NCBI GenBank assembly: GCA_946803715.1
Contig: CAMPET010000109.1
Coordinates: 18,730-36,957 of the forward strand
Origin: Beroe ovata
Lineage: Eukaryota; Ctenophora; Nuda; Beroida; Beroidae
Length of the DNA: 18,228 nt
Direction: 5' to 3'
Shown: one piece after another, positions 8,656 to 18,228 of the stretch
Layout of the letters: each line of letters opens with the position of its first letter
How positions within the stretch are numbered: position 1 is the first letter of the stretch
Notes under the pieces: model-generated
Seen by the model: only the letters and a program-made list of their open reading frames with translations
The model's database searches: none
Told to the model about the DNA's origin: nothing
Made by a program: the position numbers and the translations under genes

Positions 8656-8917
8656 TACAATAGAAGCGATGAAGTATGACAAAGAAATAATAATAGAGGG
8701 TCTGATATAACTCAACAGCTTCGTATATCGTTATCAGATTTTGATGTCAAAATAATCTTCGGATAGCCAGATTTCGTTGTTGATTTCTTTCATATTCTCG
8801 GTCCAAAACCGACTTAACTAATCAGAAGTGCAAAATTCAACCAATAATCCTTGTATTGTCGCCATATGCCATTAAAATTTCTTGTATTTTCCTAACAATA
8901 TCAAAATATCGGCTACT
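8656..8917. other. convergent intergenic region, right part
   Basis: AT-rich 3' flank of cyclin T, probably including its 3' UTR on the - strand. No gene and no canonical polyadenylation hexamer was identified. Confidence 0.4.
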
Positions 8918-11900
8918 TCATCCAGTGTTCCTATGTTCTGGCACTTTGCCATGATCTGATTGTCTATGTAGGGGAGGGGGCGGGAGGTTATACCGCATCC
9001 GCTCGCTCGAGTGGGGCCGAGGTGCTCGCTGGAGTGGCGGAGGCGGTGGCGGGGGAGGGGGTGGTGGAGGAGGCGAGTCTGCCGGTTCAGTCTTCACCGG
9101 CTCCTGCTTGACTATGACAGGTGTTCTACTATCCAACTGCTCACTCTTCATCCTCTGTTCCAGCTTCTTGAAGTTCGCATCTCTGATGGGTTGTTCAGGA
9201 CGCGCAGCGTATTGATCTACCCGCGCTTTTTTCATCAGCTGCTTGCTCCGCTCTATTTCCCTGCGATGGTCCAAATCACGTGACAATATCGTCCGCTGTT
9301 CGTGTCTGTGTTCGGCGGCCGGTTTCATGGCGGGCGGTGGGAGGACTGGTTTTTCTGACTGTTTCATCAAATTAGGGGACGCTCGCTGGTCCTCAGCTGC
9401 GCGGGGACGGATGTGAGGCGAGGATCGGTGATGATCCTTCATAATGAGTGGCGATCCTTTAAACTGCTCCTTCACATCAGGAGACGGTTTGTGCTGCTCC
9501 TTCATGAGCGGCGCGAGTGGTTTGGGCGGTTCTTTGTTCATATTATGTGGCATCTTCACTTGCTGCTCCTTTGTCGCAATGGGCGGTGGTTTACGGTGCT
9601 CATTAGTTCTGCTATGCGGCATCACATTTGGGCGCTTGTGATCACCAGAGAGTTCGTGATTCCCGCGACCCTCCTCACTTTTGATGGTCGATGACCCAGA
9701 TCCATTTGATTTAGTCCTTGAAGCAGAACTCTCGATGAGAAAATCTAGTTTGTCGCTGACAGATTTCTCCATCGCTGCCGAGTTCCCGCCGGGTTTTTGA
9801 GAGTGGGGAACACCGCCGTGACCACTCTGAAATGGACATCTAATTAAAAAATATGAATAATAGGAGTGCAGTATGAAGGGGGTAAAATATGATAAGGGCT
9901 GACATCTAGGACAGAAAGCCACATGTACAGAATGTTGCGTGTGAACATACCCTCTGATATGAATCAGATCTATGTTCAGAGTCTGTCCGTGGACGCTTTG
10001 AGGCCTCCCTCTTCGCTTGTGATCCAACTTGAGGTGGCTGAAAATTAGGGTGATCAGATATTACAAGTTTTTGTATCACAGTTGAATGGGCTATTGCATA
10101 TGTTATACAGATGAATGAACTATCTGTAGCAAGATCACACTTACCCTGACCATCTTCTGTTTAAGTTTAGTAGGCGTATTCTCCAAAATCTTCAGGAATT
10201 CGTTAGCAATCACTGAAATGGTTATTTGTTAGTGACAACGTAATATCCATAGGACACAAAGAGAGGCGGAGTAAAGTGGTTCGTTTGACTTTTCTAACTG
10301 AAAAGTTGTGTGGGTGAGTTGAGTGGAGCCCATTCAAATTTCATTCTTAACCCCCAGCGCGCCTATTTGAAATTATTTCCTTATTTCCCATTCAATAACT
10401 ACGTAATTAGTAATTAATCAATGAAATGATCAATTAATTCATTACAATTGAGCTGGTCGATGGTAATATCGGGTCCCAACAGCTCCCACCAGTTTCTCTC
10501 TGGGTCTGGGTGGTCGATCTGAGGACCGGGTATCGGGTCAGTGGTTGAAACACAAACACTGACCCAAACAAACACACATGTCACACTCCCTGTTTATGCA
10601 GCCTATGGTTTGTAATGGGTATGTGGTATCTTATGGGGATAATCATAAAGGCCGAAGCTGATTAAAAATATCGTGAAAATCAGGAGCAGACTTACAGAAA
10701 GCATCCATAAGTTTAACAGAGTAAACTATACCTCAAAGCTGGTCCACTTGCACGCTATGTGAATGCAAACAGCTGAAACGACGTTAGGTTTATACTGCAA
10801 ACAGAAGGTAGTGAGGTGCAGACTTTGTGTCGCCATGAAGTAAGAAGATCGGGCCAGATCGTTGAGGTATGGGGTTCCCCCGGTGTTTGACAGTGCCCCT
10901 TCGCTCGGTGGACCATTCAGTACTGAAATAGTCATGGGTCAATGACATTTACATAAACCATTGGCGACTAGTCAATATTCATTCTGTTTAGATGATGGAA
11001 TCCCCACCTTTTAGTTGCTGTACTGCTCTCACTACGTGGGTATGGGGATGGTCGACTGTAACTTCGAATCCTGGGTGGATAGACAGTTGAAGCGGGTTGT
11101 CCAATGTCCATGATCATTACCCTTTCCATGAGTGGCGTGATTTGATACGCATGGTTGAATGAGCGCGAAAACGCGCATTTGCTGCGCGCGCGAGATAATA
11201 TTTACGAAGTAAGTGTGAGAGTTGGTTTGCTTCTTCACAAAATCTTTACAAATTTGCTAGTTAAAAAGATGTTTTTAGAGATATTGGCAGCTGAGCGTTC
11301 AACAAAACCGGCGTTGACTGTCGGTTACACTGACTGCTAGCGCTACTTCCGCAGCAATCAGCATAGTAAGGGCGAGAAATTGGATGTGTGTGACAAGATA
11401 TAGAAAACACGAACCTTTTGAAGTCTGATTCACCTAAGAGCTAACCATGCTTTAATGATCCCAAACCCAAATTTCCACAGAACAGTTTAGGACAAAACCT
11501 GGGACGATCATAAGAAGAACAGCGGATCTTATTCTCACCCAGGGTTTGAAGAACTATAGTTTCGTTCCTGATAAGCTCTTCCACTTCTCGCTTGTATTCC
11601 TGTGACAATTGACGATGATGTAACTGACACAAGTTAGATCACACACAGGTATCACATACAGATATCATCACTTTGACTGATGTCATTACACCATGACATC
11701 ACACTCAGAACTCACATCACTGTGTGGATCTAGGGGTTGGTAAACGCGGGGGTTGGCTGGTGTGCCTGTGTTGAGGATAAAGTGAGCCGTATTGATCACG
11801 TGCTCCAGTCGTCTAGGCTGTTCCTCTACCTTGGCAGACAGGAATATGCACGCTTTGGCTATCACCTGACGTGGAATAGACTGTAGAAACAGTTGCTGGT

Positions 11901-14900
11901 GAAAAGTGGGGGAGAGGTGGGCGGTGATAGTTCTTCTCAGTGATAGGTATGGGCTATGGATTATTGAGGTGTCTAGAAACCATCTCCTGATAACTGATAA
12001 TTGATAAGTGTATTCTGGTAATGATACGCAGTGATAATCAACGCACACACACAAACACACACACACACACACACACGAACCAACACAAACACACACAAAA
12101 AAAAAGAGAAAAATAAATAAACAAAAAAAAACAAATAAGANACAGCATTTAATGATCCCTAATTGGTCTTGGTAATGAGACCACACTACAAATGAGACCT
12201 CACTACAATGGATGAAATGTACGTTCTAACGTTCAATAGTCAGTTACAAGGTATACATTGCCGTGTATAGTGTACACTGTACATTGCACCCCTTCATAAA
12301 AGTTCAAACCTATTTCCCATGGGGAAGATAAGGTCCAGACCGAGGAATATCTGAAAATTAATCCTCGGCCACGATTAAATCCTCGGTAGGAAGCTAATCC
12401 TCGGTCAAAGGACAAGTTAAAAACGTGTGGATTCTGGGGGCTGTGCCACCAGACCCCAGCTCTGTTTTCACTTTTCTATGATAATGACCCCAGACCCCTG
12501 CTTCGTTCTGCTTTAATAAATGAAGTACTCCAATCGTCACACAGGTCTGTTTTGACGTAATGGTGTCAACGCATTCCATCGCAAGCATTCCTACGTCACA
12601 GTAATGCGGTGGTGTCAGCAAGTTGTGACGAATGACACGCCAATCGTCACACAGGTCTGTTCTGACGTAATGGTGTCAGTGCATTCCATCGCAAGCATTC
12701 CTATGTCACATTTATGCAGTTGTGTCAGCAAGTTGTGACGAATGAGCAACCCAATCGTAACCAAGGTCTGTTCTGACGTTATGGTGTCAGCGCATTCCAT
12801 CGCAAGCATTCCTACGAGTACGTCACAGATACGCAGTGGTGTCAGTGAGTTGTGACGAATGAGTACTCCAATCGTAACTCAGGTCAGTTCTGACGTAATG
12901 GTGTCAGCGCATTGCATCGCAAGCATACCTTCGTCACAGTTATGCAGTGGTGTCAGCAAGTTGTGACGAATGACACTTCAATCGTCACACAGGTCTGTTC
13001 TGACGTAATGGTGTCAGCGCATTCCTTTGCAAGCATTCTTACGTCACAGTTATGCAGTGGTGTCAGCGAAAGGTGTCAGCAGGCATCCCTTCATGAAAGT
13101 TATAACCTATTTTTCATAGCGAGGCTAATGTATAGGTGTGATTGAAGCTATTATAGGTGTGATTGGATCGCATATTTTGAGGCAAAAAACGTGCAAATTC
13201 TTATAGTTTCACATGACGTGAAAAAATATGATGACTCTGTTACCACGATTTAAATCTGGCATAAAACCGAGGATAAAATTTCAATTTATGGAGGATAAGA
13301 TAACGATGCTGTTTTCTTACTTATATGGACTTGTGAAACATTGAACCGATACAGTGTACTACTAAAAGGGGGATGGACCCGAAGGGTCCACACAGCCACA
13401 CTAGGGCACATTGGGAGCTCTACCCTAACTGCACGTGGCCGGGATGGGAAACGAGTCCCGTACCTCCCCAGGTGCCACAGCTGAAGGTCTCTCTACAGGG
13501 CAGAGATCCCTCATACTGGTACAGTGTACACTGAGTACAATAGAATGTGTGCGATAATGGGCCGATGTAATGAAGAGTGAATGGCAAATTGAAAGATCCT
13601 TTTGTGGGTTTTGTTAGGAAACTTTTGGCAGTGAAACTATCAAGATACTGAAATAGGATGGAACAGAGGTCTTTACCTTATGTAAACATTATACATCCTT
13701 GATCCTTCACTTCACATTGGCGATCTCAATTTTAGTGAATTATACATCCCTAAGATCGAGTTACATCTAAAGTTAAGGCGTACATTTGATATGTCGACTA
13801 CCGCTGATCCAAATAATTTCCCGCCAAGATTGTGCTTATGTCATTCCGTCCTTTGTCAAGAGTTCAGCTGATGCGAGAGTGACATCGTACTACGTTCCGT
13901 ATGATAGATAAATGATAAGTGATAGACAATACGATCGAATTTCTCGTGTTTCCGATCTCAGTATTTGCTCATGATCTGATCAGACTGAACAGTTAATCTT
14001 CCATTCATGGCTGTACAATCTGTCGTACACTGTACACGCTTTATATACACTGTGTCTGACTGTGCCAATCAGGCGAAACATGACACCACACACAGATGTC
14101 AGCATCACAGATAATTATACATTTCCGAAACAAACACGTACAGAACTATCATGAGTGTGCTTCCTATGTTTCATTCAAAGGGAGGCGGCCGGATATGTAT
14201 AGTGTCATGTTATTCTGATGATCAATATCATGCTTGTAATAAAGCTGATTCAATCATGTCAGAGGATAGAAAAACTGATGAATATACAGGTAGGGACAGG
14301 TAGAATATAGCGAGGGTAAGCCACCAGAGTAGCTATGAGTATGATGCTAGTCAAAATATCTGTAATTCAAGAGTAAAGCCAGAAGAAGCAAAGAGTTGGG
14401 TGAGGGTCATAAAAATTACGTTGGGAAGGGCCAACAGGGAAGGGTCATTAGGGTAGCGTCAGTAGGGTAAGAGTCTGTAGGGAAGGGTCATTAGAGTGAG
14501 GATCAGGGTAAGGGCCGCTGTAGAGTAGGGCAGGATGAGATGGGGCGGTTTCAATAGAATTTTCTTGATAAAACATAAAGCTCTCTTAGCAGCATCAATT
14601 CATGGCTACTTCGTTTTGTTCTCAAAGAGTCCCCTTGCTACTTACGTTTCGATGAAAGACATTGAAGGGGTGGCAAGTAAAGAATCTGTGCATGTAAACG
14701 ATAGCTGTGTTGATACAGAGTTGATTCCTGAGGATTAAGCGGAATAAGCAAGATTAAAAGTTTGAATGCGTGGCTATGGCCCTTGATAGTCAAAGGCAGT
14801 CTGAGTTAATTTAAGTTTGGACTATGACATACACTTTCAATTTCTGTCCCATTTCCTGAATCAACAATGCTGCATGTTGCCGGTAGCTTGTTTCCTTGGC

Positions 14901-15017
14901 GTTCGGGATATGTCCTGACTTGAAACTGGGACTATTAGAAATCTGTTCCCTCGTAAAATACCATCGGTCCGGGTTGTTATTAGAAAGAACAGGATCAGGC
15001 TCATCCGACGCAGTCAT
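8918..15017 (-). CDS. CCNT: cyclin T (P-TEFb regulatory subunit), complete, 10 exons
   Basis: Regulatory cyclin that, with CDK9, forms P-TEFb, which phosphorylates RNA polymerase II CTD and pause factors in the nucleus. Exons in transcript order: 15017-14833, 14727-14646, 11865-11716, 11599-11539, 11070-11008, 10922-10732, 10518-10446, 10212-10145, 10037-9951, 9826-8918. All junctions are GT-AG and in phase, giving 622 aa plus stop. Cyclin-box signatures are [94 protein letters not shown] and VCIHIACKW. The C-terminal exon is disordered: His/Lys/Pro repeats (residues about 381-470), a charged segment (about 500-550), [10 protein letters not shown] and a 13-Pro run (about 572-584). Relative to vertebrates, ~17 residues are inserted before [10 protein letters not shown]. 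Too divergent to call T1 or T2. Confidence 0.96.
12037..12077. repeat. CA microsatellite, followed by an A-rich tract
   Basis: An imperfect (CA)n run in cyclin T intron 2, continuing into an A-rich stretch to about 12140 that contains an N at 12141. Open frames read across it are repeat artefacts. Confidence 0.9.
12289..12330. repeat. left flanking direct repeat of the intronic array
   Basis: CCCCTTCATAAAAGTT...AACCTATTTCCCAT resembles 13086-13120 (TCCCTTCATGAAAGTT...AACCTATTTTTCAT) in the same orientation. The pair brackets the tandem array. Between this copy and the array, CCTCGG motifs recur near 12362, 12381 and 12401. Confidence 0.65.
12531..13081. repeat. tandem array, five ~110-bp units with CRE-like motifs
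   Basis: Units begin CAATCGT at 12531, 12641, 12752, 12869 and 12979, so the periods are 110, 111, 117 and 110; the last unit is cut short near 13081. Each unit carries AGGTCTGTTCTGACGTAATG (with variants), GTGTCAGCGCATTCCATCGC, a TACGTCACAG or similar, and GTTGTGACGAATGA. Units differ by several percent, so the array is not recent. TGACG and CGTCA cores recur several times per unit. It lies inside cyclin T intron 2. Confidence 0.9.
13086..13130. repeat. right flanking direct repeat of the intronic array
   Basis: Partner of 12289-12330. It is followed by a short direct repeat TATAGGTGTGATTG at 13131-13144 and 13152-13165. Confidence 0.6.
13360..13519 (+). mobile_element. structured 160-bp island, possible SINE-like insertion
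   Basis: A GC-rich block in AT-rich intron sequence, flanked by TACAGTGTAC at 13350-13359 and 13520-13529. It contains a perfect hairpin GGACCCGAAGGGTCC and a CGGGATGGGAAACGAGTCCCG stem. CGAGTCCCG resembles part of a Pol III B box, and TAGGGCACATTGGG upstream loosely resembles an A box. Terminal inverted repeats are weak at best. The flanking decamer is semi-palindromic and related motifs occur elsewhere (near 12270 and 14034), which weakens its value as a target duplication. Confidence 0.4.
14289..14548. repeat. G-rich telomere-like minisatellite
   Basis: Recurrent AGGGTAAG, GGGAAGGG and TTAGGGTAG words. GGGAAGGGTCATTA occurs at 14437-14450 and 14480-14493, 43 bp apart. The G-rich strand is +, opposite to the left-end tract. 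It lies in cyclin T intron 2. Confidence 0.65.
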
Positions 15018-15070
15018 ATCACACAGTCAAACAAGGAAACAAAACAACAAACCCGGGGATGGTCCAAAAA

Positions 15071-15084
15071 CCGCCATATTGGAT
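15071..15084 (-). promoter_or_regulatory. YY1-like and CCAAT-like motif upstream of cyclin T
   Basis: On the - strand, ATCCAATATGGCGG lies about 55-65 bases upstream of the cyclin T ATG. ATGGCGG is the core of YY1-type sites common in the first bases of animal housekeeping transcripts, so the transcription start may lie here. This is a motif match only. Confidence 0.4.
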
Positions 15085-15148
15085 TTCTGCAAGAATGCTT
15101 GCGGAATCGAAAGCGCAGATGAGTAACCTGAATGCGCGGCGCGTATAT

Positions 15149-15450
15149 TGCAGGGCTTTCCCTACCGTCGGCGCCGCGCAATTGTTTGTAGGATTTTACC
15201 CTACCGTCGGTGTGTTCCCGCGCTGCGTGACCCAAATACTCCGCGCGCGCTGCGCGTCTACGACTTTTCAGTTCACTGAGTAGAACAGGGGCGCGCAACG
15301 TGTGCACACGTTGGTGCGGGTAATTTTCATTCCGGATCCGCGCCGCCGCCAGGGATAAAATCCCGCCAGCAAGGGTAGGGTGAAATCCCACAACGCAATT
15401 CTAATTCCGCCCGAGATAAAATCCCACCAGCGAGGGTACTGGGTAGGGAA
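15149..15450. mobile_element. outer GC-rich element hosting a nested MITE
   Basis: Left end TTGCAGGGCTTTCCCTACCG, then GTCGGCGCCGCGCAATTG. After the nested element it resumes as CTAATTCCGCCCGAGATAAA, then ATCCCACCAGCGAGGGTA and GGGTAGGGAAG. Joined across the insertion, the order matches copy A (1130-1195), which is uninterrupted there. The exact right boundary is uncertain. Confidence 0.65.
15186..15393. mobile_element. MITE copy E (208 bp) nested in the outer element
   Basis: Bounded by TTGTAGGATTTTACCCTACC and GGTAGGGTGAAATCCCACAA. The flanks CGCAATTGT (15177-15185) and CGCAATTCT (15394-15402) match at 8 of 9 positions, a diverged 9-bp target duplication. The interior carries the family hairpin GGGATAAAATCCC plus a segment (about 15208-15315) that matches 1220-1348 in reverse complement. 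Non-coding. Confidence 0.75.
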
Positions 15451-15537
15451 GAATCTTTCATTGCATTCTTTCATCATTCATAGAGCTATATCACTGCTCG
15501 CGCGGCGTTGTAAGATTACTTATATCCCTCGCTGACG

Positions 15538-15758
15538 TTGCCGGATGTTATCTGTCATTCTGTCCACTGTTTCTTGCGCGCGGCGCGCGCCTTCATCGTA
15601 CACTTACAGTTAGTGTTATCATATCAGATCACGTGTAACTGTACGTATAAATGGATTGAGTCAGTGCCAAGAATTATAAATATAATCCTGAATTCGTTGC
15701 ACTGCACTTGCCGGATGTTATCTGTCCAGTTCCACTGTTTCTTGCGCGCTTTCATCGA
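15538..15758. repeat. dispersed direct duplication upstream of cyclin T
   Basis: TTGCCGGATGTTATCTGTC...CCACTGTTTCTTGCGCGC...TTCATCG occurs at 15538-15598 and again at 15708-15756, about 170 bp apart. The first copy has an extra GGCGCGCGC. No coding potential was recognised. Confidence 0.7.
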
Positions 15759-15759
15759 A

Positions 15760-16935
15760 CGAGCTGCCGCCAGTCCGTATCATATTCATACTCATAGCAT
15801 TAGCCTGAAGCTGAACCGCGACCGGTGTGTGCATGCATCTTGATCTTCATCTATCGATCATAATGTCATCACCGCGCCAATTGCAGATTGAAATAGCAAT
15901 TGCCCACATTGATGGCACGACTATGTAGTGAGAGGAGGAACAGTGACACCAAGAAAATTACCGAATTAAAAATAAAATTGGAATTTAAATAAATCTGTTG
16001 GTCATAATAGTTAAATTATCTGGATAATATCTAACTCCTTTAAGTATCTACACTTTATTATTATCTACATGATATCGATATACATGCAAAATATAATCAG
16101 GCATACTCATAGCAGCACAGTATCAAGCAGCTATTTTCAAGTTCAACCACTACGTTTTTGATTTTCAGCGCCCAAATAATCAATTTATGCTTATTGTGAC
16201 CAATACCAGTAGTTCCTCAATAAATATGATTAATGGTTACTGATCAATACCTGTTCATTTGAACAATTCCTACTGAAAACTCGACCAGAATCGAAGGCTA
16301 ACTGAACCGAATAAACAAAGTTGCGTGGTATTGATGAACCACGCCGATATACAGTTCAAATCATGTGAAATGAATAATACAAATATTACTATTACCGTAG
16401 TATAAACAATTTCAAACCTGATAAGACTGCTATCATTCATGGGTGATGCATGACATTGATTTAGCCTGAATTTCGCAGCAGTGGTGTGATCAGTGAAGTC
16501 AAACAATAAATCATACTCATAGCTGAATCCACATCAATAAACGGGGAAAACATGGCGCTTTTTATGGTTTCCAATTGAAATCAAATATAATTTAAAATGA
16601 TCATTATCAACGGTTGCTAAAGAAATCATTGTTAAAACACAACTTTTGCTAATGAAACTATCATTTTGATCTGAATTATTCATTCAACCAGAATTATTCA
16701 AATATCATTCTCATTACTCATAGTCATTCTTCTGGCACAAACGTGTCTTTCATTTCTTCACACGGCTGCAAGAATACCACCCCGGTGTGGCAGCAAAGCA
16801 GACATGATCGACCATCTATTTCACGATGTTCGACCACCACACTACTGAAACTGACACGTCACAGCGTTGTCCTATATTATGAGTCGTAACACCACGGGAT
16901 CTCGGAACAATGTCGCGTGTTGTCATGACAGCACT
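15760..16935. other. AT-rich intergenic region between PDE3 and cyclin T
   Basis: No gene identified. It probably contains the PDE3 3' UTR (- strand, next to 16936) and upstream sequence of cyclin T. The 78-codon open frame at 16270-16506 (-) has no recognisable features. The nearest AATAAA on the - strand noted is about 880 bases past the PDE3 stop, so the polyadenylation site is unresolved. Confidence 0.4.

Positions 16936-18228
<1,293 letters not shown>

Noticed and set aside
9011-9694. Open frames on the + strand opposite the last cyclin T exon
   Set aside because: They are antisense shadows of a long GC-rich coding exon. The encoded peptides (Arg/Trp and Leu-rich) are compositional artefacts.
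9827-10027. Extension of the last cyclin T frame upstream to an ATG at 10027
   Set aside because: An acceptor (CATTTCAG) precedes 9826, and the extension lies out of frame with the preceding cyclin T exon at 10037-9951, so it is intron read-through and exon 9 in another frame.
11866-12186. Upstream extension of cyclin T exon 3 through the CA repeat
   Set aside because: The frame runs through a microsatellite and an N. Homology begins exactly after the acceptor at 11866, at VIAKAC.
12615-12809. Repetitive ORFs with [14 protein letters not shown]-type units
   Set aside because: They are translations of the ~110-bp tandem array. The frame is not maintained across all units, and the array lies in an intron.
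13370-13520. tRNA or 5S rRNA gene
   Set aside because: There is no cloverleaf, no anticodon arm and only a partial B-box-like string. At best it is a SINE-like relic.
14811-14832. Reading the first cyclin T exon on to a stop at 14811
   Set aside because: The GTATGT donor after 14833 and the in-phase exon at 14727-14646 ([11 protein letters not shown]) show that it is spliced.
15014-15477. Open frames of 125 and 69 codons on the - strand upstream of cyclin T, and 15059-15283 on the + strand
   Set aside because: They lie across nested MITEs with GC-rich composition, have no protein family features, and overlap the likely promoter.

Overview
This window is eukaryotic and almost certainly animal genomic DNA. 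It holds three spliced genes with GT-AG introns, all reconstructed here exon by exon with matching splice phases: an Arp2/3 complex subunit (ARPC2, + strand), a cyclin T (P-TEFb subunit, - strand), and the 3' part of a PDE3-type cyclic-nucleotide phosphodiesterase (- strand). Short introns, sub-kilobase to 2 kb intergenic gaps, an AT-rich background and the divergence from vertebrate orthologues suggest an early-branching metazoan such as a sponge. The species cannot be fixed from the sequence alone.

Layout. 1-330 is degenerate (CCCTAA)n, in the orientation expected of a left chromosome end or subtelomere. 395-5079 is repeat-rich: two related LINE 3'-end fragments (about 395-1110 and 3055-3985), several small GC-rich inverted-repeat elements (MITEs), and an 86/87-bp direct repeat. 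Single N characters sit exactly at repeat edges (394, 1712, 4684), which suggests assembly junctions. 5080-5454 has an unrecognised 124-codon ORF. 5555-5655 has two adjacent hairpins. 6075-8038 is a complete 7-exon ARPC2 (297 aa). 8039-8917 separates the convergent ARPC2 and cyclin T genes and contains a textbook MITE with exact 9-bp target duplications. 8918-15017 is a complete 10-exon cyclin T (622 aa). Its 2.8-kb intron 2 holds a CA microsatellite, a five-unit ~110-bp tandem array rich in CRE-like motifs, a 160-bp structured island between 10-bp direct repeats, and a G-rich telomere-like tract. 15018-16935 is intergenic and carries a MITE-within-MITE about 130 bp upstream of the cyclin T start codon. 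16936-18191 is the 3' end of PDE3, four exons covering most of the catalytic domain and the acidic tail; the 5' part lies beyond the window.

The three genes act in different processes (actin branching, transcription elongation, cAMP/cGMP breakdown), and nothing indicates a functional cluster. The most notable non-genic signal is a group of short GC-rich elements with TTGT-type termini, nested internal hairpins and 8-10-bp (mostly 9-bp) target duplications. Two of them sit in LINE copy 2 but are missing from LINE copy 1, so copy 1 preserves the empty sites.
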